From: Hemerocallis citrina
Taxonomy: Eukaryota > Streptophyta > Magnoliopsida > Asparagales > Asphodelaceae
DNA: 64,000 bases
NCBI GenBank assembly: GCA_017893485.1
Contig: CM030362.1
Location: 257,280,744 to 257,344,743, forward strand
Reading direction: 5' to 3'
Positions 22,400 through 32,984 of this stretch are shown here, piece by piece. The position numbers were made by a program, and so were the translations under genes. The notes beneath the pieces were generated by a model, which was not told the DNA's origin, ran no database searches, and was given only the letters and a program-made list of their open reading frames with translations. Each line of letters starts with the position of its first letter. The first letter of the stretch is position 1.

Positions 22400-23334
22400 T
22401 AGACAATATATCTATATTTCAAATTATTTCTTCTCTTTTATGAACATGCACTATATTTCTTCAATTTATTCAACTAGCAATATGTATCTCTTATAAACAA
22501 TCAAATGAATTTATGTCTATCAAATTTGACTTTATAAAAATTTATTTGTTAACTATAAGGGAAGTCTCTACCATTGTTTTCACAATTACAGGTTTCTATA
22601 TTTATAAATTAACTTGCATATGGAAAAATACTCATCTTTTTTTTTTCTTATTTACAAACAATATGATGACAATTAGTTTCTCAATCAATAGCAAAATTTC
22701 TACAATTTGGCACACAATAAAAATATGGATTTGTTCTCTAATTTTCACATTAAGTTTATCATTACTACTCATGTAAATAAATTAGCGTGCATGTCTTATA
22801 TTTAGAAAACACAAAATTTCCCACATCACATCAAATTGATCTATATTACTAATATTATATTCTAGCATACTCAACCTAAAAGTTAGAAAATATAAAGACC
22901 ACCCACCTCTTATGAAGAATGAATAACCAAGATGGAGAGACACCACTTCTAGCTCCAACAAGTACTCCTAGTCATTCTCCTCCTAGCAAGAGCTCTCTAA
23001 TGCATAAGAACACTCTTTCTCTCTTTCTTTTTCCTCTCTCTATTTTGTTTATTTTAAGTGTGAAATGAGAAGAGAACAAGGGTGTATTTTTGGACAAGTG
23101 AAGGGCTAAATTGCAAATTTTACCCACCTAATAATTACTCACTTAACTCTCCAACTCTTCACTATCCTAACTCCCATAACTCCCAACTCTTCACTACTCC
23201 ACCACTTCAAAACCCTAACTCCCTCTCTTCCTCTCCCATAACTTATGAATCATGGTATCTGATATAAGACCGAATTCATGGTATGAAAATAAATTCATTT
23301 TGGTGTGAAATGATACAGTCTGTATGAATTTAAT

Positions 23335-23346
23335 TCGGGGTGTCAC
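23335..23346. other. LTR-like terminus inside LTR B
   Basis: TTCGGGGTGTCACA ends here. On the minus strand it reads TGTGACACCCCGAATT, preceded by a purine-leaning GGGTAGAGAT, as an LTR start next to a PPT would. No partner terminus with a matching TSD was found, so it may be a decayed older insertion or part of B itself. Confidence 0.35.
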
Positions 23347-24299
23347 AATCTCTACCCACTAACCATATATCATTAATATGGTTAATTTGATGCCTTTTAA
23401 TAGTCTTTACATTTCTTTATGCAAAAAATAGATTTAACAACTAAACATCACCTCTCTAACTTCCATAACCTCCCGGCCCACTCTCTCTCCTCTAAACACA
23501 TGCACGTGCACTAGTGCATACACACACACAAAATAAATACAATCCTATAATTCTAATATGTGTATTAAAAGTTGTTACATGTCATGTGTGAGTCCATGCA
23601 CAACTAAAAAATAGATTTAATTAAATGGGCTTGTCTAGTGGGCTTGCTTTTAATTAATTAATTTAATTAGTCTAGTGGGCTAGAATATATTCTTAGGTCC
23701 ATTGGTTTAAGGAAAGACTAATAAAAATAAAAATAAAAGACTCATGCATGCTAAAATAATAAATGAGAGTAAGAAAAATAAAGATGGAAAAAATAGCACG
23801 TGCATTGTACGTATAATAATATTTTAATCAAAATAAGGAAAAATGAATTTTCGTTTATAAAAAAAGATTTGAATACCTAAAAAAAATAATTAAAAACACA
23901 TAGAAAATGTTACACGTAGAGGTGGGAAAATACGTAGTTGATACGTGCATCGAAAACACATAAAAAGCACGTAAAATGCAGAGATTGAAATTTAATCTTT
24001 TAGTTGATTTAAATAGGATAAAATATACGGGGAATGCATAAATAGTCAGAAATCACAATATGAAATGAAAACACGTTATAAGTATTACCAGTAACGGTAC
24101 AAAATACACGTGCATAACACAAGGGCAAAATTGTCATTTCCAATTTTGTAGGGTGTTACAATAGATCTAACATCTGTCCACAGAACTATATTCTGCACTT
24201 TCTAAGTACACACAAATATTTGTTATTAGGCCTTCTAGGGTATGTACTCTAACAAATGTATCACACCACATGTTTTCACATTAACAAAATTATTTGTGT

Positions 24300-24800
24300 T
24301 CTTATCCCATAGTCTACATGGTATAAATAATTTAAAGTGTGGTAACATATTGGAAATATGATTAACAATACAATATCACCCACTATTACACAAAGTCAAA
24401 CAATAGTCATTAATATACAATTCAACATTTTACTAAGTATTTGATTCTAACTTTTATCAATGCCGTTTTGAATGTGGTAAATAGAGTGCACTAGAAATTA
24501 TGCCAAATGCAAACTTCTCTTAAAATTGTTAAAACATATTCACCACCTCTATCAAATCTAAAACCTTTTGATCTTAATTCATCAAAATAACGATTGCTGC
24601 ATCCTCCATATATGTATGACAAACATTCAATAATCATCTACATAGGTGATTAAATACTTCTGACCAATTATCGTCTCATCTAGTCACAAATATCAGAATG
24701 TATTGACTCAAAAAGTTGTGTGCTCCTAGAGATCATACTGAATGATTTTCTAGTGATCATAATCTGAACACATATTTGTCATATTTAATGGAGTGTCCTT
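24300..24800 (-). pseudogene. Copia integrase remnant
   Basis: Minus-strand translation across several frames gives YLITYVDDY and then CHTYMEDAAIV, matching the integrase core YFITFIDDYSRY.WVY. It continues with LRSKGFRFDRGGEYVLTILR, matching IK..RSDRGGEY. and the following helix, and a trace of HGII......YLPHS. Stops and frameshifts are frequent. Its place right of B on the minus strand, with RT/RNase H left of A, fits copia order (INT before RT). Confidence 0.7.
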
Positions 24801-26389
24801 TAGCAGAATTATGAGTTTTAACAAGAACAAACAATTTAATATATAGTTCTCAAATCCTAGTCAATTATACTATGTTCAGGAACTATACACAATTAAAACT
24901 ATTATTATTAATTGTCTCATTTTTTAAACTCAACTTATATATGCAATTGAAAATATATGCACATTATAAGAGTTAATACAAAATTACTCTTCCAAATTTT
25001 ACAAAACTATTTGCTTTCTCTACTGATTCTAACAATGTCCACTTGTTCAAACACATTGAGAAAAAAGTTCTTTCCTTTATTCGTTCTTTATCATCTTCAT
25101 ATCGCTAAATGAGATAATGACTAACATGTTATAATTCAAATTTGCACACACAGTACAATGAACAAGAAAGAACAAAACATAACTAATTGAGCCATATCCT
25201 ATATTAAGAGATGCTCTCTCCTAAGTTACAGATATTTGTTATACACTTTATATATTAACTTTTATTAGAGAAACAAACATACAATCTCATCAAACTGAAA
25301 ATGATGTGTCACCCGATATATCTATACACATAGTATGACAAGGCACACTAAATAATTAAAACATGCTAGTTTCAAAATGAGAATAATTATGATCTAAAAT
25401 TCCCAATCATGTGATCAAACGCACACAACGTTAACACATTCATCACATGAGAATACTAAGAAAGATTAGAGTAGATCATACCAACACTTCCAGTCAGAAG
25501 TGTTTTCCAAATTCGATGGAGAAGCCTATGTAGTGCAGACTTATCATACCGTGATGCAAAACCATCGTCTCCAATACACACAATTTGTAAGTAACTTTGA
25601 AGTTTCTACATTCATCAAATTGTTAAATATTAGTCAATTAAACAAATTATTAGTACTATCTAATTCAGAACAATTTAATTGGAGATTCAATTTTATAGTC
25701 AAAGCCTATAATTTATCAAAATAAATATTTGATCCTTAGCACGTAGCCAAAGCAGTTATTCAAATTTGTATTTAATTAAACAGTGCATAATACGATTTTG
25801 AACTTTAGAACTTAGCAACAAAATTCAAACAAATAATTAAATAATTATTTAAATTTGGTGAAGAACTTATCTTTAATTTAGATCTGATCTAGTCCAAATA
25901 TATTTGGATCTAGTCTAAACAACATTCTCACCTCTTGCACTGTCTCCAAAAAATTTATCTACATCTCATATTGTGCATTCATCTTTCGACTGTTAAATTC
26001 AGAACTATCAAACATATCTAGTTTCGAAATCTTGTACGCTCGATTCAGTTTTTTTCCATCTTAAGGAATAAACAGTAAATTCCAAAATCTAGAGGGTTTA
26101 TTTTGAATAATTACTACTAGCGTAATTTCAGTAAAAGGATGGTTTTTCTATAAAACTGTGTAATAAACAATCAACACAGAAAATAACATTAAAGAATAAG
26201 CACAAATCTTAAAGTTTAGAGTGGACCGTATCTTGTTGTAAATCAAGGCGTAGTGGAGGGTTAGATCTGATTCATACACAACTGCAGATCCAGTAGTGGC
26301 CCCAAACACAAGACACCATAAAGTGGTTGTAAGCAACACACACATATCCGATCTATCCCGTATTGCTCCCAAAACACCACACACCAATA
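24801..26389. other. Decayed copia interior (expected gag/protease)
   Basis: AT-rich sequence upstream of the integrase trace on the minus strand. By position it should hold gag and protease. I cannot identify a zinc knuckle or an active site; short open frames (for example 25500-25724 and 26148-26444) show no family motif. Confidence 0.35.
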
Positions 26390-26394
26390 GATAG

Positions 26395-26806
26395 TGTAAC
26401 GCCCCTGCCCCTAGCTCAGACAATTTATACAATTTAGAAGACAAATTAGATACTATGTAGTATAATTGCCCACCACAGGCTGCCTCTCAAAAGGTGGTTA
26501 ACCGAATTGGTGACTCTTGATCATAGGCTATTATATTTATATATTATTTTATTTATGTTGATTTCCGATATGGGACTAATCCCATACCTTAATTCCTCTC
26601 TTCTACCGAAATGCACAGCCTAACATTCTTACACCCGGGTGGGCCCCACACTATCTCTCCACGTCACCACATGAACAAGAGAATTCAAATGGTTGTTTTT
26701 TTCCTTCACGTGTGGGACCCCACATACCATATTTCATTTCAAGTTATTTACACAAATGCCATACACAAATGCCAACCATGCATTGATTTCTCAAACAGCC
26801 ACCTAT

Positions 26807-26874
<68 letters not shown>

Positions 26875-26895
26875 TTGAAACTACGGGGTGTTACA
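26395..26895 (-). mobile_element. Solo LTR 'E', same family as W and Z
   Basis: Runs from TGTAACGCCCCTGCCCC to TACGGGGTGTTACA with perfect GATAG copies (26390-26394, 26896-26900). It shares with W and Z the phrase TGCCCACCACAGGC and a following GGTTAACCG-type segment. It has the same plan: about 470-500 bp with a TA-rich microsatellite about 25 bp before the end. Confidence 0.85.
26808..26876. repeat. (CA)n(TA)n microsatellite in LTR E
   Basis: About 25 CA units run into about 8 TA units just before the LTR end. The corresponding tract in W and Z is TA/TTA-rich. Confidence 0.95.
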
Positions 26896-26900
26896 GATAG

Positions 26901-27369
26901 GCTCAATCTGAGGTCGGGATCTGATCAATCCCAAGAGCACCAAAGATCCCCTCTTCAAGTCTAAACACAAAACACCCAAATCCTCCAATGAACAAATCTG
27001 ATCTGAATCAACCATTAACCAGATTACACACAGTGATCGGAAAAAGGAAGGGGGAAGGATTCGCGGCAGGTGAAGGCAAACTCGTCGGCTCGCGGCAATG
27101 CCGGTGATGCTGGCTACGGTGGCCTGCGCTGACATCGTCGAAAGCGGCGACGGGCACAGCGATCTGGATCTGGACGTGCTCGGGAACGACACCAAGGAGG
27201 AGGGGTCCGCTGGCGACATGGTAAGCCTTCGGCCTATGACGACATCGATGACACCGACGACTGTGGCGGTGCCCATCAGAGGTGGTAGTGAGATTCTACA
27301 AATTCTTTGAAGATTTCTTACTCAATTATCTTTCTTAATCTCAAAATTAAAAGCCCAATATCTCAAGAT
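26901..27369 (-). other. Copia 5' leader with a GC-rich segment
   Basis: This lies between E and the right copia LTR, which is the leader in element orientation. 27050-27290 is clearly GC-richer than the rest of the copia. A minus-strand frame from 27276 to 26881 (131 codons) is open but carries no domain I recognise. No initiator-tRNA PBS is visible next to the LTR (expected TGGTATCAGAGC). A captured gene fragment is possible but unproven. Confidence 0.4.
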
Positions 27370-27639
27370 TGTTAGAGATAATAACAATGGAAATTAGGGT
27401 TAATATCATAGACTAAGGTGCTTGAGATATTTACTCTAGGTATCAAGACTGGAATACCTAGACTACTATCACAAGCCAGTATTTATAAGATAAATACTGG
27501 TTTGGGTACTGGGTTCTCAACCCACTCAGCCCGCATTCTGATATCCATACAATTAGTATGTGTAATACACGTGTTACCCATAGAATAATATTACACATAA
27601 TATTATTCATATAGTGAGAATATACCTATATATCCAACA
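27370..27639 (-). repeat. 5' LTR of the copia element (right)
   Basis: Reads TGTTAGAGAT...TATATCCAACA on +, so TGTTGGATATATAGG... in element orientation, a common copia LTR start. It matches 2136-2415 closely. Confidence 0.85.
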
Positions 27640-27644
27640 ATAAC

Positions 27645-28212
27645 TTCAGTACCACGCATTGGTCGAAAAAATGGGCCCACATTGCCATGGTTGTGTGCAT
27701 GGGAAGAGGTTATGACTCACACCCTCTCGATCCCCTACTTCATCTGCGCATCCAAATCCTAGATATGTTAAGATACGTTTTCTCGAGATGCAACTCTCAA
27801 AACTTCAGGAAAAAGTTGCACATCTATTTAGGGAAACAAATGTAAAAGACCCTGATGACATACCGAGACATGTTATAATTTATATAGAGTGGTCACTTTA
27901 ATATTTTTTATAATTTGTTTATCTTCCTACTGGTAAATCTATATACATTAGAACTTATATAGATGACCCCGATGACTTTTTTAAAGTAAAGAAATCTCTA
28001 AACAAATGTGCAGAACTTGATTTCTAAGCAATTACTCACCTGAGTTTATTTAACTTAAACAATTTCTAATAACAATGTAGAGATTTTTTTTTGTTGACTT
28101 AGAAACCTAATGTATATATATTTTTTGTCTTATACAGCAAGGCGATAAAGTCCCTACAGGATCCAGCCAGATGAATGAAGAGGGAGCCGGCAAACTTGAT
28201 CCCACGAATTAG
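27645..28212 (+). pseudogene. En/Spm-type transposase remnant, C-terminal exons
   Basis: The first piece (27645-27717) reads LQYHALVEKMGPHCHGCVHG. A second (about 27788-27890) starts MQLSKLQEKVAHLFRETN, a heptad-like stretch of the kind found near the C-terminus of plant Ptta/En/Spm transposases. A last exon follows an acceptor at 28137, reads QGDKVPTGSSQMNEEGAGKL and ends at a TAG (28210-28212). The first piece continues in frame from VDIVQ at 2135. No CACTA terminal repeat was found downstream. Confidence 0.55.
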
Positions 28213-28480
28213 CTAGACATACACTATAGGCGGGATTATTTCTTTTTGAAAGTATTAAAATCTTATTAGCTTCACTTATTTAACTTAGTATCTTCTCTTA
28301 ATTTCCAAGAAATAGTATATATAATATTATTATATATCTTGTAGCTTAGATTGTTTGAATGCCTACAAATTAGAGTTGTGAAATTAATAAAGTAAATATT
28401 AACAGGAAGTCATTTTGATGTAGATTTGTTTAAAAAACCAGCACATTGAGATTAACTATTAGGAAGTGCGTCTTATTACT
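28213..28480. other. AT-rich flank after the transposase remnant
   Basis: No coding motif or repeat is recognised between the transposase stop and the copia-LTR-like block. Confidence 0.4.
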
Positions 28481-29055
28481 GTAAATCACCCTAGAGGGGG
28501 GTAAATAGGGTGATTTTGCAGAATTAAAGAATTTTAAAAATAAAGTTGCAAATTGAAAGAAAAGAGATTGAGAAAGCAAACACATCAAGCACAAGTGACA
28601 CAACAAGTGATGCAGTGATATAACGTGGTTCGACCTCCAGGTCTACGTCCACACCACCTACTTGTAGCAATTCTTCGCGACAAGCGTTCCACTATACTCA
28701 AATCTTTGTACAGTGATTCTCGAATTCAGGCCGAGAGACCTATTACACCCACAGAACTTCTAACAAAAGCCCCGTCAATCTCACCAAAGTGGAAGAAAAG
28801 AAAAACTCAAGATCCTTAATGATTGTGACTAAAGAAAACAAATAAGTATCACACACACTCGGATTGATTGTTGAATTGATTAGTTCAGAATATTTTTCTC
28901 AGAGTTAATAGGTAAGGAATACATAGTAGGTTCGTCCAAATATATAGACGGGAAAGTGTATCTATCAAAAATAGAAATGATACATTCCAAAAAATGGACA
29001 GCGTGAGTTATGGTTGACTGCAATAAAGGGACAGTCGACCGTTCATCTTTAAACA
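28481..29055. repeat. Copia (SIRE/Maximus-like) LTR-like sequence, left part
   Basis: TGTAAATCACCCTAGAGGGG, a GGTAAATAGGGTGAT phrase and AACGTGGTTCGACCTCCAGG with a nearby 'CTACGTCCACACCACC' resemble phrases common in LTR regions of SIRE/Maximus copia elements. It ends with an ACAGTCGACCG palindrome-like motif at about 29030 and is cut by LTR W. The right part seems to continue at 51627. Identification rests on remembered phrases only. Confidence 0.4.
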
Positions 29056-29437
29056 TGTAGCGCCCCGAGCCCGGCTCAGTTGCGCATACGGCTACACGTA
29101 CGCACAATACGCGAACAAATAAAATCCTAACAACTGCCCACCACAGACGGCCATCAAAAGGGTAGTTAACCGTTGGGTACCCCTATCATTTGGCTTTTCC
29201 TATATTAACTCTCTTTCTCTCATATTCACCTACGATGTGGGATTATTTCTTTCATCCAAGCCACATCACTTTCAACCCATCCATGCATGCATTCTTTCTT
29301 CTCATGCATATTTAATCCATCATTAATTGTCTATGCCCCATAGGAGATCTTATAGGCCGCCATCATCAATTTCATTGATCATAACCCCATAGGATCCTAC
29401 TATGGGCCACAACCAACCCAACTTCTTATCTCATCTC

Positions 29438-29499
<62 letters not shown>
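29056..29499 (-). repeat. LTR 'W', left part
   Basis: Starts TGTAGCGCCCCGAGCCCGG and is nearly collinear with Z (shared CGTACGCACAATACG, CAACTGCCCACCACAG, TAGGAGATCTTATAGGCC). It runs into a (TTA)n then TA tract at 29440-29499, where other elements begin. The missing end of this LTR is probably 41546-41572. Confidence 0.85.
29440..29499. repeat. (TTA)n/(TA)n microsatellite in W
   Basis: About 16 TTA units followed by ATATATATA. Z has the shorter counterpart, which suggests expansion in W before or after the insertions. Confidence 0.95.
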
Positions 29500-29869
29500 G
29501 GAAAATCTTTCATTGTGCACCATCCCTCCGTGTGCACTCGTGTGCACTCGGCCTTCCCGCCTTCGTATCGACAATCCGAACCGTTCACATTGATATACAT
29601 ATCTAAATTAGTCTAAATATGTAAAATCAAATCATTTGAAATTTATTTGCCCATCCATCATACGAAGATAAAACACAATGATTTTCAGCCATACAATTTT
29701 GTAACACTTCAATGGATGGGCAAATGAATTTCAAATTATTTGATTTTACATATTTAGACTAATTTAGATGTGTAGATCGATGTTAACGATTCGGATCATC
29801 GATACAAAGGCGGGAAGGCCGAGTGCACACGCCGTGAGCACCATAGGTGGTGCACAACAGAAGGCTTCC
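29500..29869. mobile_element. 370-bp MITE with ~160-bp inverted repeats
   Basis: Left arm GGAAAATCTTTCATTGTGCA... and right arm ...CAGAAGGCTTCC are inverted copies over roughly 160 bp each. For example, CACTCGGCCTTCCCGCCTT on the left pairs with AAGGCGGGAAGGCCGAGTG on the right. Only about 40 bp lies between the arms. It is flanked on both sides by TA repeats, so the TSD cannot be resolved. The ends resemble those of the 4.9-kb element at 32983 (GGAAAGTCTCCGTTGAGCAC). Confidence 0.85.
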
Positions 29870-29892
29870 ATATATATATATCTATATAATAA

Positions 29893-31424
29893 AACACAAA
29901 GAAAGCTATCAAGTGGCTCTCCTTCCAATTTGCAGACGACACTCTCTTATTTTGCAAAGGGAACGAGCAGGAGATTCTGCACCTCAAGCTTCTTCTTCAT
30001 ATTTTTGCCAACATCTCTGGTCTTCATATCAATCTCTCCAAATCTTCCCTAGTTTACTTCGATAACTCTAATGCAAAACTACAAGCATTCGCTCATATAC
30101 TTGGTTGCAAACAAGATACTCTCCCCACAAAGTATCTCGGTATGCCGCTGTCCAAAGGTAAACTCAAGAGGCGAGATTGGCAACCACTTATCCTTAAGAT
30201 AGAAAGATGCCTGGCAACTTGGAAGGAGCGACTTCTATCCAGAGGTGGGAGGCTTATCCTCATCAATTCAGTCCTCAGTGCACTTCCTACTTACTTCGCA
30301 TCATTCTTTAAACTCCCCCAATGGGTTCTCGCCAGGATTGACCAAATTAGAAGCAGATTATTCTGGACTGGAGGGGACTCGAAGGCATCGGGAGCCTGTT
30401 GCTCTTGGAAGCGTATGTGTCAACCCAAGATACAGGGTGGCCTAGGGATTCTAAATCTGAGCCAATTCAATAACTCTCTTCTCTTGAAGTGGTGGTGGAA
30501 GATTCGCACAGAGCAATCCCTTTGCACGATGGTCCTCAAGTCCCTTTATTTCCGGCCATCACAAAACTCTTTCATTTGCCCGACCAAATCCTCTGATTTC
30601 TGGAAAAGCATATACAGACTTAAAGAACAGTTTGATTTATGCACTTCTTGGACACTCGGCAACGGCCAGTCTATCAAGTTCTGGACTTCAAGATGGCTGG
30701 AGGGGAACAGCATAGCCACGCTATTCCCTGCCCTATTCAATGCTGCTTGGAACACGGACGCTTGCTTGAATACCCAGGGCTTTAGACAACAGGGTAGATG
30801 GATCTGGAAGCCAGGCCTACACTCTTCTACCTCTACCAGTATCATCTATGAAAAAGGATGTCTACTCAATCTCCTTCAAAACATACATCCCACCTCCACA
30901 CCAGATTGCATTTCTTGGCGTTTCTCCACAACTGGCGTCTTCTCGGTCAAGTCTGCCTATCAATTCTTCAGCATCTCAGGTTTGATTACTCCCTTCTATA
31001 AGGCGTGTTGGGATTCAATGGCGCCGCTCAATTGTAAAATCTTCATTTGGATGTTGAGTTCGGAAGCACTCAACTCTAAAGCACGCCTCATATCCAAAGG
31101 CTGGAACGGTGATCCGACATGCACATCTTGCGCATGTCCGAGGAAACCACTTACCATATATTCTTTGAATGCCCCATTGCTTGCCAATTATGGCACTATT
31201 TCATGCAGCGATTTGACATTACATATCTCCCCTCCTCTATCACGGAATGCTTCTCACAGTGGTGTTTCGATCACCACAGGCACAAATTCACATCCTCATG
31301 GCACTTGATTACTATTGCTTCGTGTTGGAGTATTTGGAAGGCTAGAAATGAATCTGTTTTTCATAACAAATCTATAACAGGAGATACACTCGTTGCTAAT
31401 ACTAAATTTTGGATTTCTCATTAG
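29893..31424 (+). pseudogene. LINE ORF2 C-terminal fragment (RT end plus zf-RVT)
   Basis: The frame is open from 29893 to 31308. It contains QFADDTLLFCKG (29926 on), whose FADD is the RT catalytic motif, then YLGMPLSKGKLKRRDW and RGGRLILINSVLSALPTY, standard plant L1-type sequence. A zf-RVT-like region follows (ISWRFSTTGVFSVKSAYQFF, then CKIFIWMLSSEALNSKARL and CTSCACP). Near 31130 one base is missing, and the sequence continues in the next frame as EETTYHIFFECPIACQLWHY, ending at a stop by 31424. RT is truncated at its N-terminal side. It is dead because of the truncation and frameshift. Confidence 0.85.
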
Positions 31425-31904
31425 TTAGATGCAAGCCGGGATTCAAAGATGAAGCGCCAGATCATCAAAGACCTGCAAGCCACTGGGGATAGTGATCTTA
31501 TGATACCAGCTGCAGCAACATCCTCCCATCCCAGTGATGAAGACTCTCCAATGTGAACTTATCTCTGTATCTGTTATAAGTGTTGTATGTTTTGGCGGCC
31601 TGCCTTTATGCCTCAGTTTGCTTTGTGTATGTTTTCCTTGTTGATCTGGCCTTTTTGTGTTTGCGACGGGATATGTGGCAAATAAGTGATAGTTACATAG
31701 GGTTGGGCTAGTTGAGGTGCAAGACAGATGTCCGCTGCCCTATCTACGTCCCAGCCCTATGCAATCCCGGTCTTTTTTTGTTTCATAACCTAATCGCCTC
31801 GGCCTTGCGATCAACATCAGTTTGTAATCCTAAGACTCTACTTTTTATAATATATTTTTGTGAGGTAGGTTAACTCCTACCTTTTGCCAATCAAAAAAAA
31901 AAAA
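29893..31904 (+). mobile_element. 5'-truncated LINE (L1-type)
   Basis: Begins within RT and runs through a 3' UTR to a 12-A tail at 31893-31904. It includes no endonuclease and only the last part of RT, as expected for an aborted target-primed insertion. No clear TSD was found; the 5' junction lies between about 29870 and 29918. Confidence 0.8.
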
Positions 31905-32696
31905 GTCGTTCTCCTTCAATCCCCCCCAAAATCAAAGGCCCAGATCTAACATCACAAAACATATTTTCTCCCCAAAAGTTTACCCCGAAAATTCAAATTC
32001 AAATCCCCACCCAAAACAACTCCTTTATTTATTTAATTATTTCTCTCTCTCGCTCTCTCTCTTTTTCTCTCTCTTTTATTCAAAAAATACAGAAAATAAA
32101 AATTTTAAATTTTTTATAAAAAAAGAATTTAAAATCCAAAAAATTTAAAATTTTAAAAACTTTAAAAATAATTCAAAAAAATAAAAAAAACAAAAACTTA
32201 TAAAAAAAATTAATTTTTTTAAAAAAATTAAATAATTTTTTTTAATATTTTAAAAAATTTAAAATTTAAAAAAAATTAATTTTTTAATTTTTTTGAAATA
32301 TAGAAATAAAACTTTAAAATTTTTAAAATAAAATTCAAAAAATAAATGTTTAGATTATTGATATTGTAGATAGCTTCACACTTGCACTTGCGTTACCATT
32401 GTATTTAGACATGCTTATAGTGGTTGTGGGATTAGAGTAAGCTCTATAAAACCTATATGATAATGTCCTTACATAACTATTATAAGCATCTAAAATTGAT
32501 GCTGAAGTTAAAAAAAACCTCTATGCAGTGTTCCTAACAAACTATATGCATTCCAGGTAAGTTCAAGTTAATGATTAGGAAGACGATAATTGAGCTTAAA
32601 GGTAGATATACTGCTTCCCCATATAATATGTTTGCTACTTCAATTAATTTGCTGGACCTCCAAAACTATTTTATATAATTAAAGCAGGTGTACCGT
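31905..32696. other. AT-rich stretch, possibly Helitron body
   Basis: After the LINE tail there is a CT-rich piece (32040-32080), then about 260 bp almost entirely of A/T homopolymer runs (32085-32345), then ordinary AT-rich sequence. No genes are seen. It may be the body of the Helitron-like element that ends at 32738; its 5' TC end was not located. Confidence 0.35.
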
Positions 32697-32738
32697 TCCG
32701 AAGACGTGCCATAGGCACGTGTCAACGGGCAAACCTAG
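32697..32738 (+). mobile_element. Helitron-like 3' terminus 1
   Basis: A perfect hairpin ACGTGCC-ATA-GGCACGT (32704-32720) lies 14 bp before CTAG (32735-32738), and the next base is T in a TA tract. A hairpin a short distance before CTRR, with insertion between A and T, is the diagnostic 3' end of Helitrons. Confidence 0.65.

Positions 32739-32767
<29 letters not shown>
32739..32767. repeat. (TA)n microsatellite
   Basis: About 14 TA units between the first Helitron-like end and the next fragment. Confidence 0.95.
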
Positions 32768-32769
<2 letters not shown>

Positions 32770-32867
32770 AAACATGGATCATGGATTTTTATTTACAACT
32801 AATTATTATCATATTATTCAAACTTGAGCTACATAATTGTTGATTTACTGTTTACAAGTCTTTTCAT

Positions 32868-32920
32868 ATGTTGCATCGTTCTGAAGACATGCCGTAGGCA
32901 CGTGTCCACGGGCAAATCTA

Positions 32921-32921
<1 letters not shown>
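32868..32921 (+). mobile_element. Helitron-like 3' terminus 2
   Basis: Repeats the first terminus with a few changes: hairpin ACATGCC-GTA-GGCACGT (32887-32903), CCACGGGCAAA and CTAG (32918-32921), again followed by a TA tract. Two ends 183 bp apart imply a second, nested or tandem, insertion of the same family. Confidence 0.65.

Positions 32922-32982
<61 letters not shown>
32922..32982. repeat. (TA)n microsatellite
   Basis: About 30 TA units between the Helitron-like end and the long-inverted-repeat element. Confidence 0.95.

Positions 32983-32984
<2 letters not shown>

Larger units (their letters stand above)
8957..24160 (-). mobile_element. Solo LTR 'B' split by element C
   Basis: It begins TGTAACACCCCGAATTCC and ends TGTAGGGTGTTACA, flanked by perfect ATAGA copies (8952-8956 and 24161-24165). 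Removing C (10958-22399) and its extra TSD leaves about 3757 bp, a typical length for this family. The U5 end closely matches the end of solo LTR F (CACCCCGAATTCC.AAATA..ACTGAATTCGAGAT in B, read inverted in F). The U3 end shares with F a GCACGTGCA-rich segment beside a CTCTCTC/GGCCGGG block (about 23465-23520). A possible further LTR-like terminus lies inside it at 23346. Orientation is minus. Confidence 0.85.
2136..27639 (-). mobile_element. Ty1/copia retrotransposon, decayed, with nested insertions
   Basis: Similar ~270-280-bp LTRs bound the element (2136-2415 and 27370-27639). Between them, on the minus strand and in copia order, lie traces of the integrase core (24.3-24.8 kb), reverse transcriptase and RNase H (3560-4350). 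The purine-rich tract next to the left LTR makes that LTR the 3' one. Flanking 5-mers are GCAAC (2131-2135) and ATAAC (27640-27644); the two differences are both C-to-T type transitions, as expected for decay of a methylated TSD. Solo LTRs A, B (holding C and D) and E have since inserted, so only about 6 kb of the 25.5 kb is copia sequence. All reading frames are broken. Confidence 0.8.
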
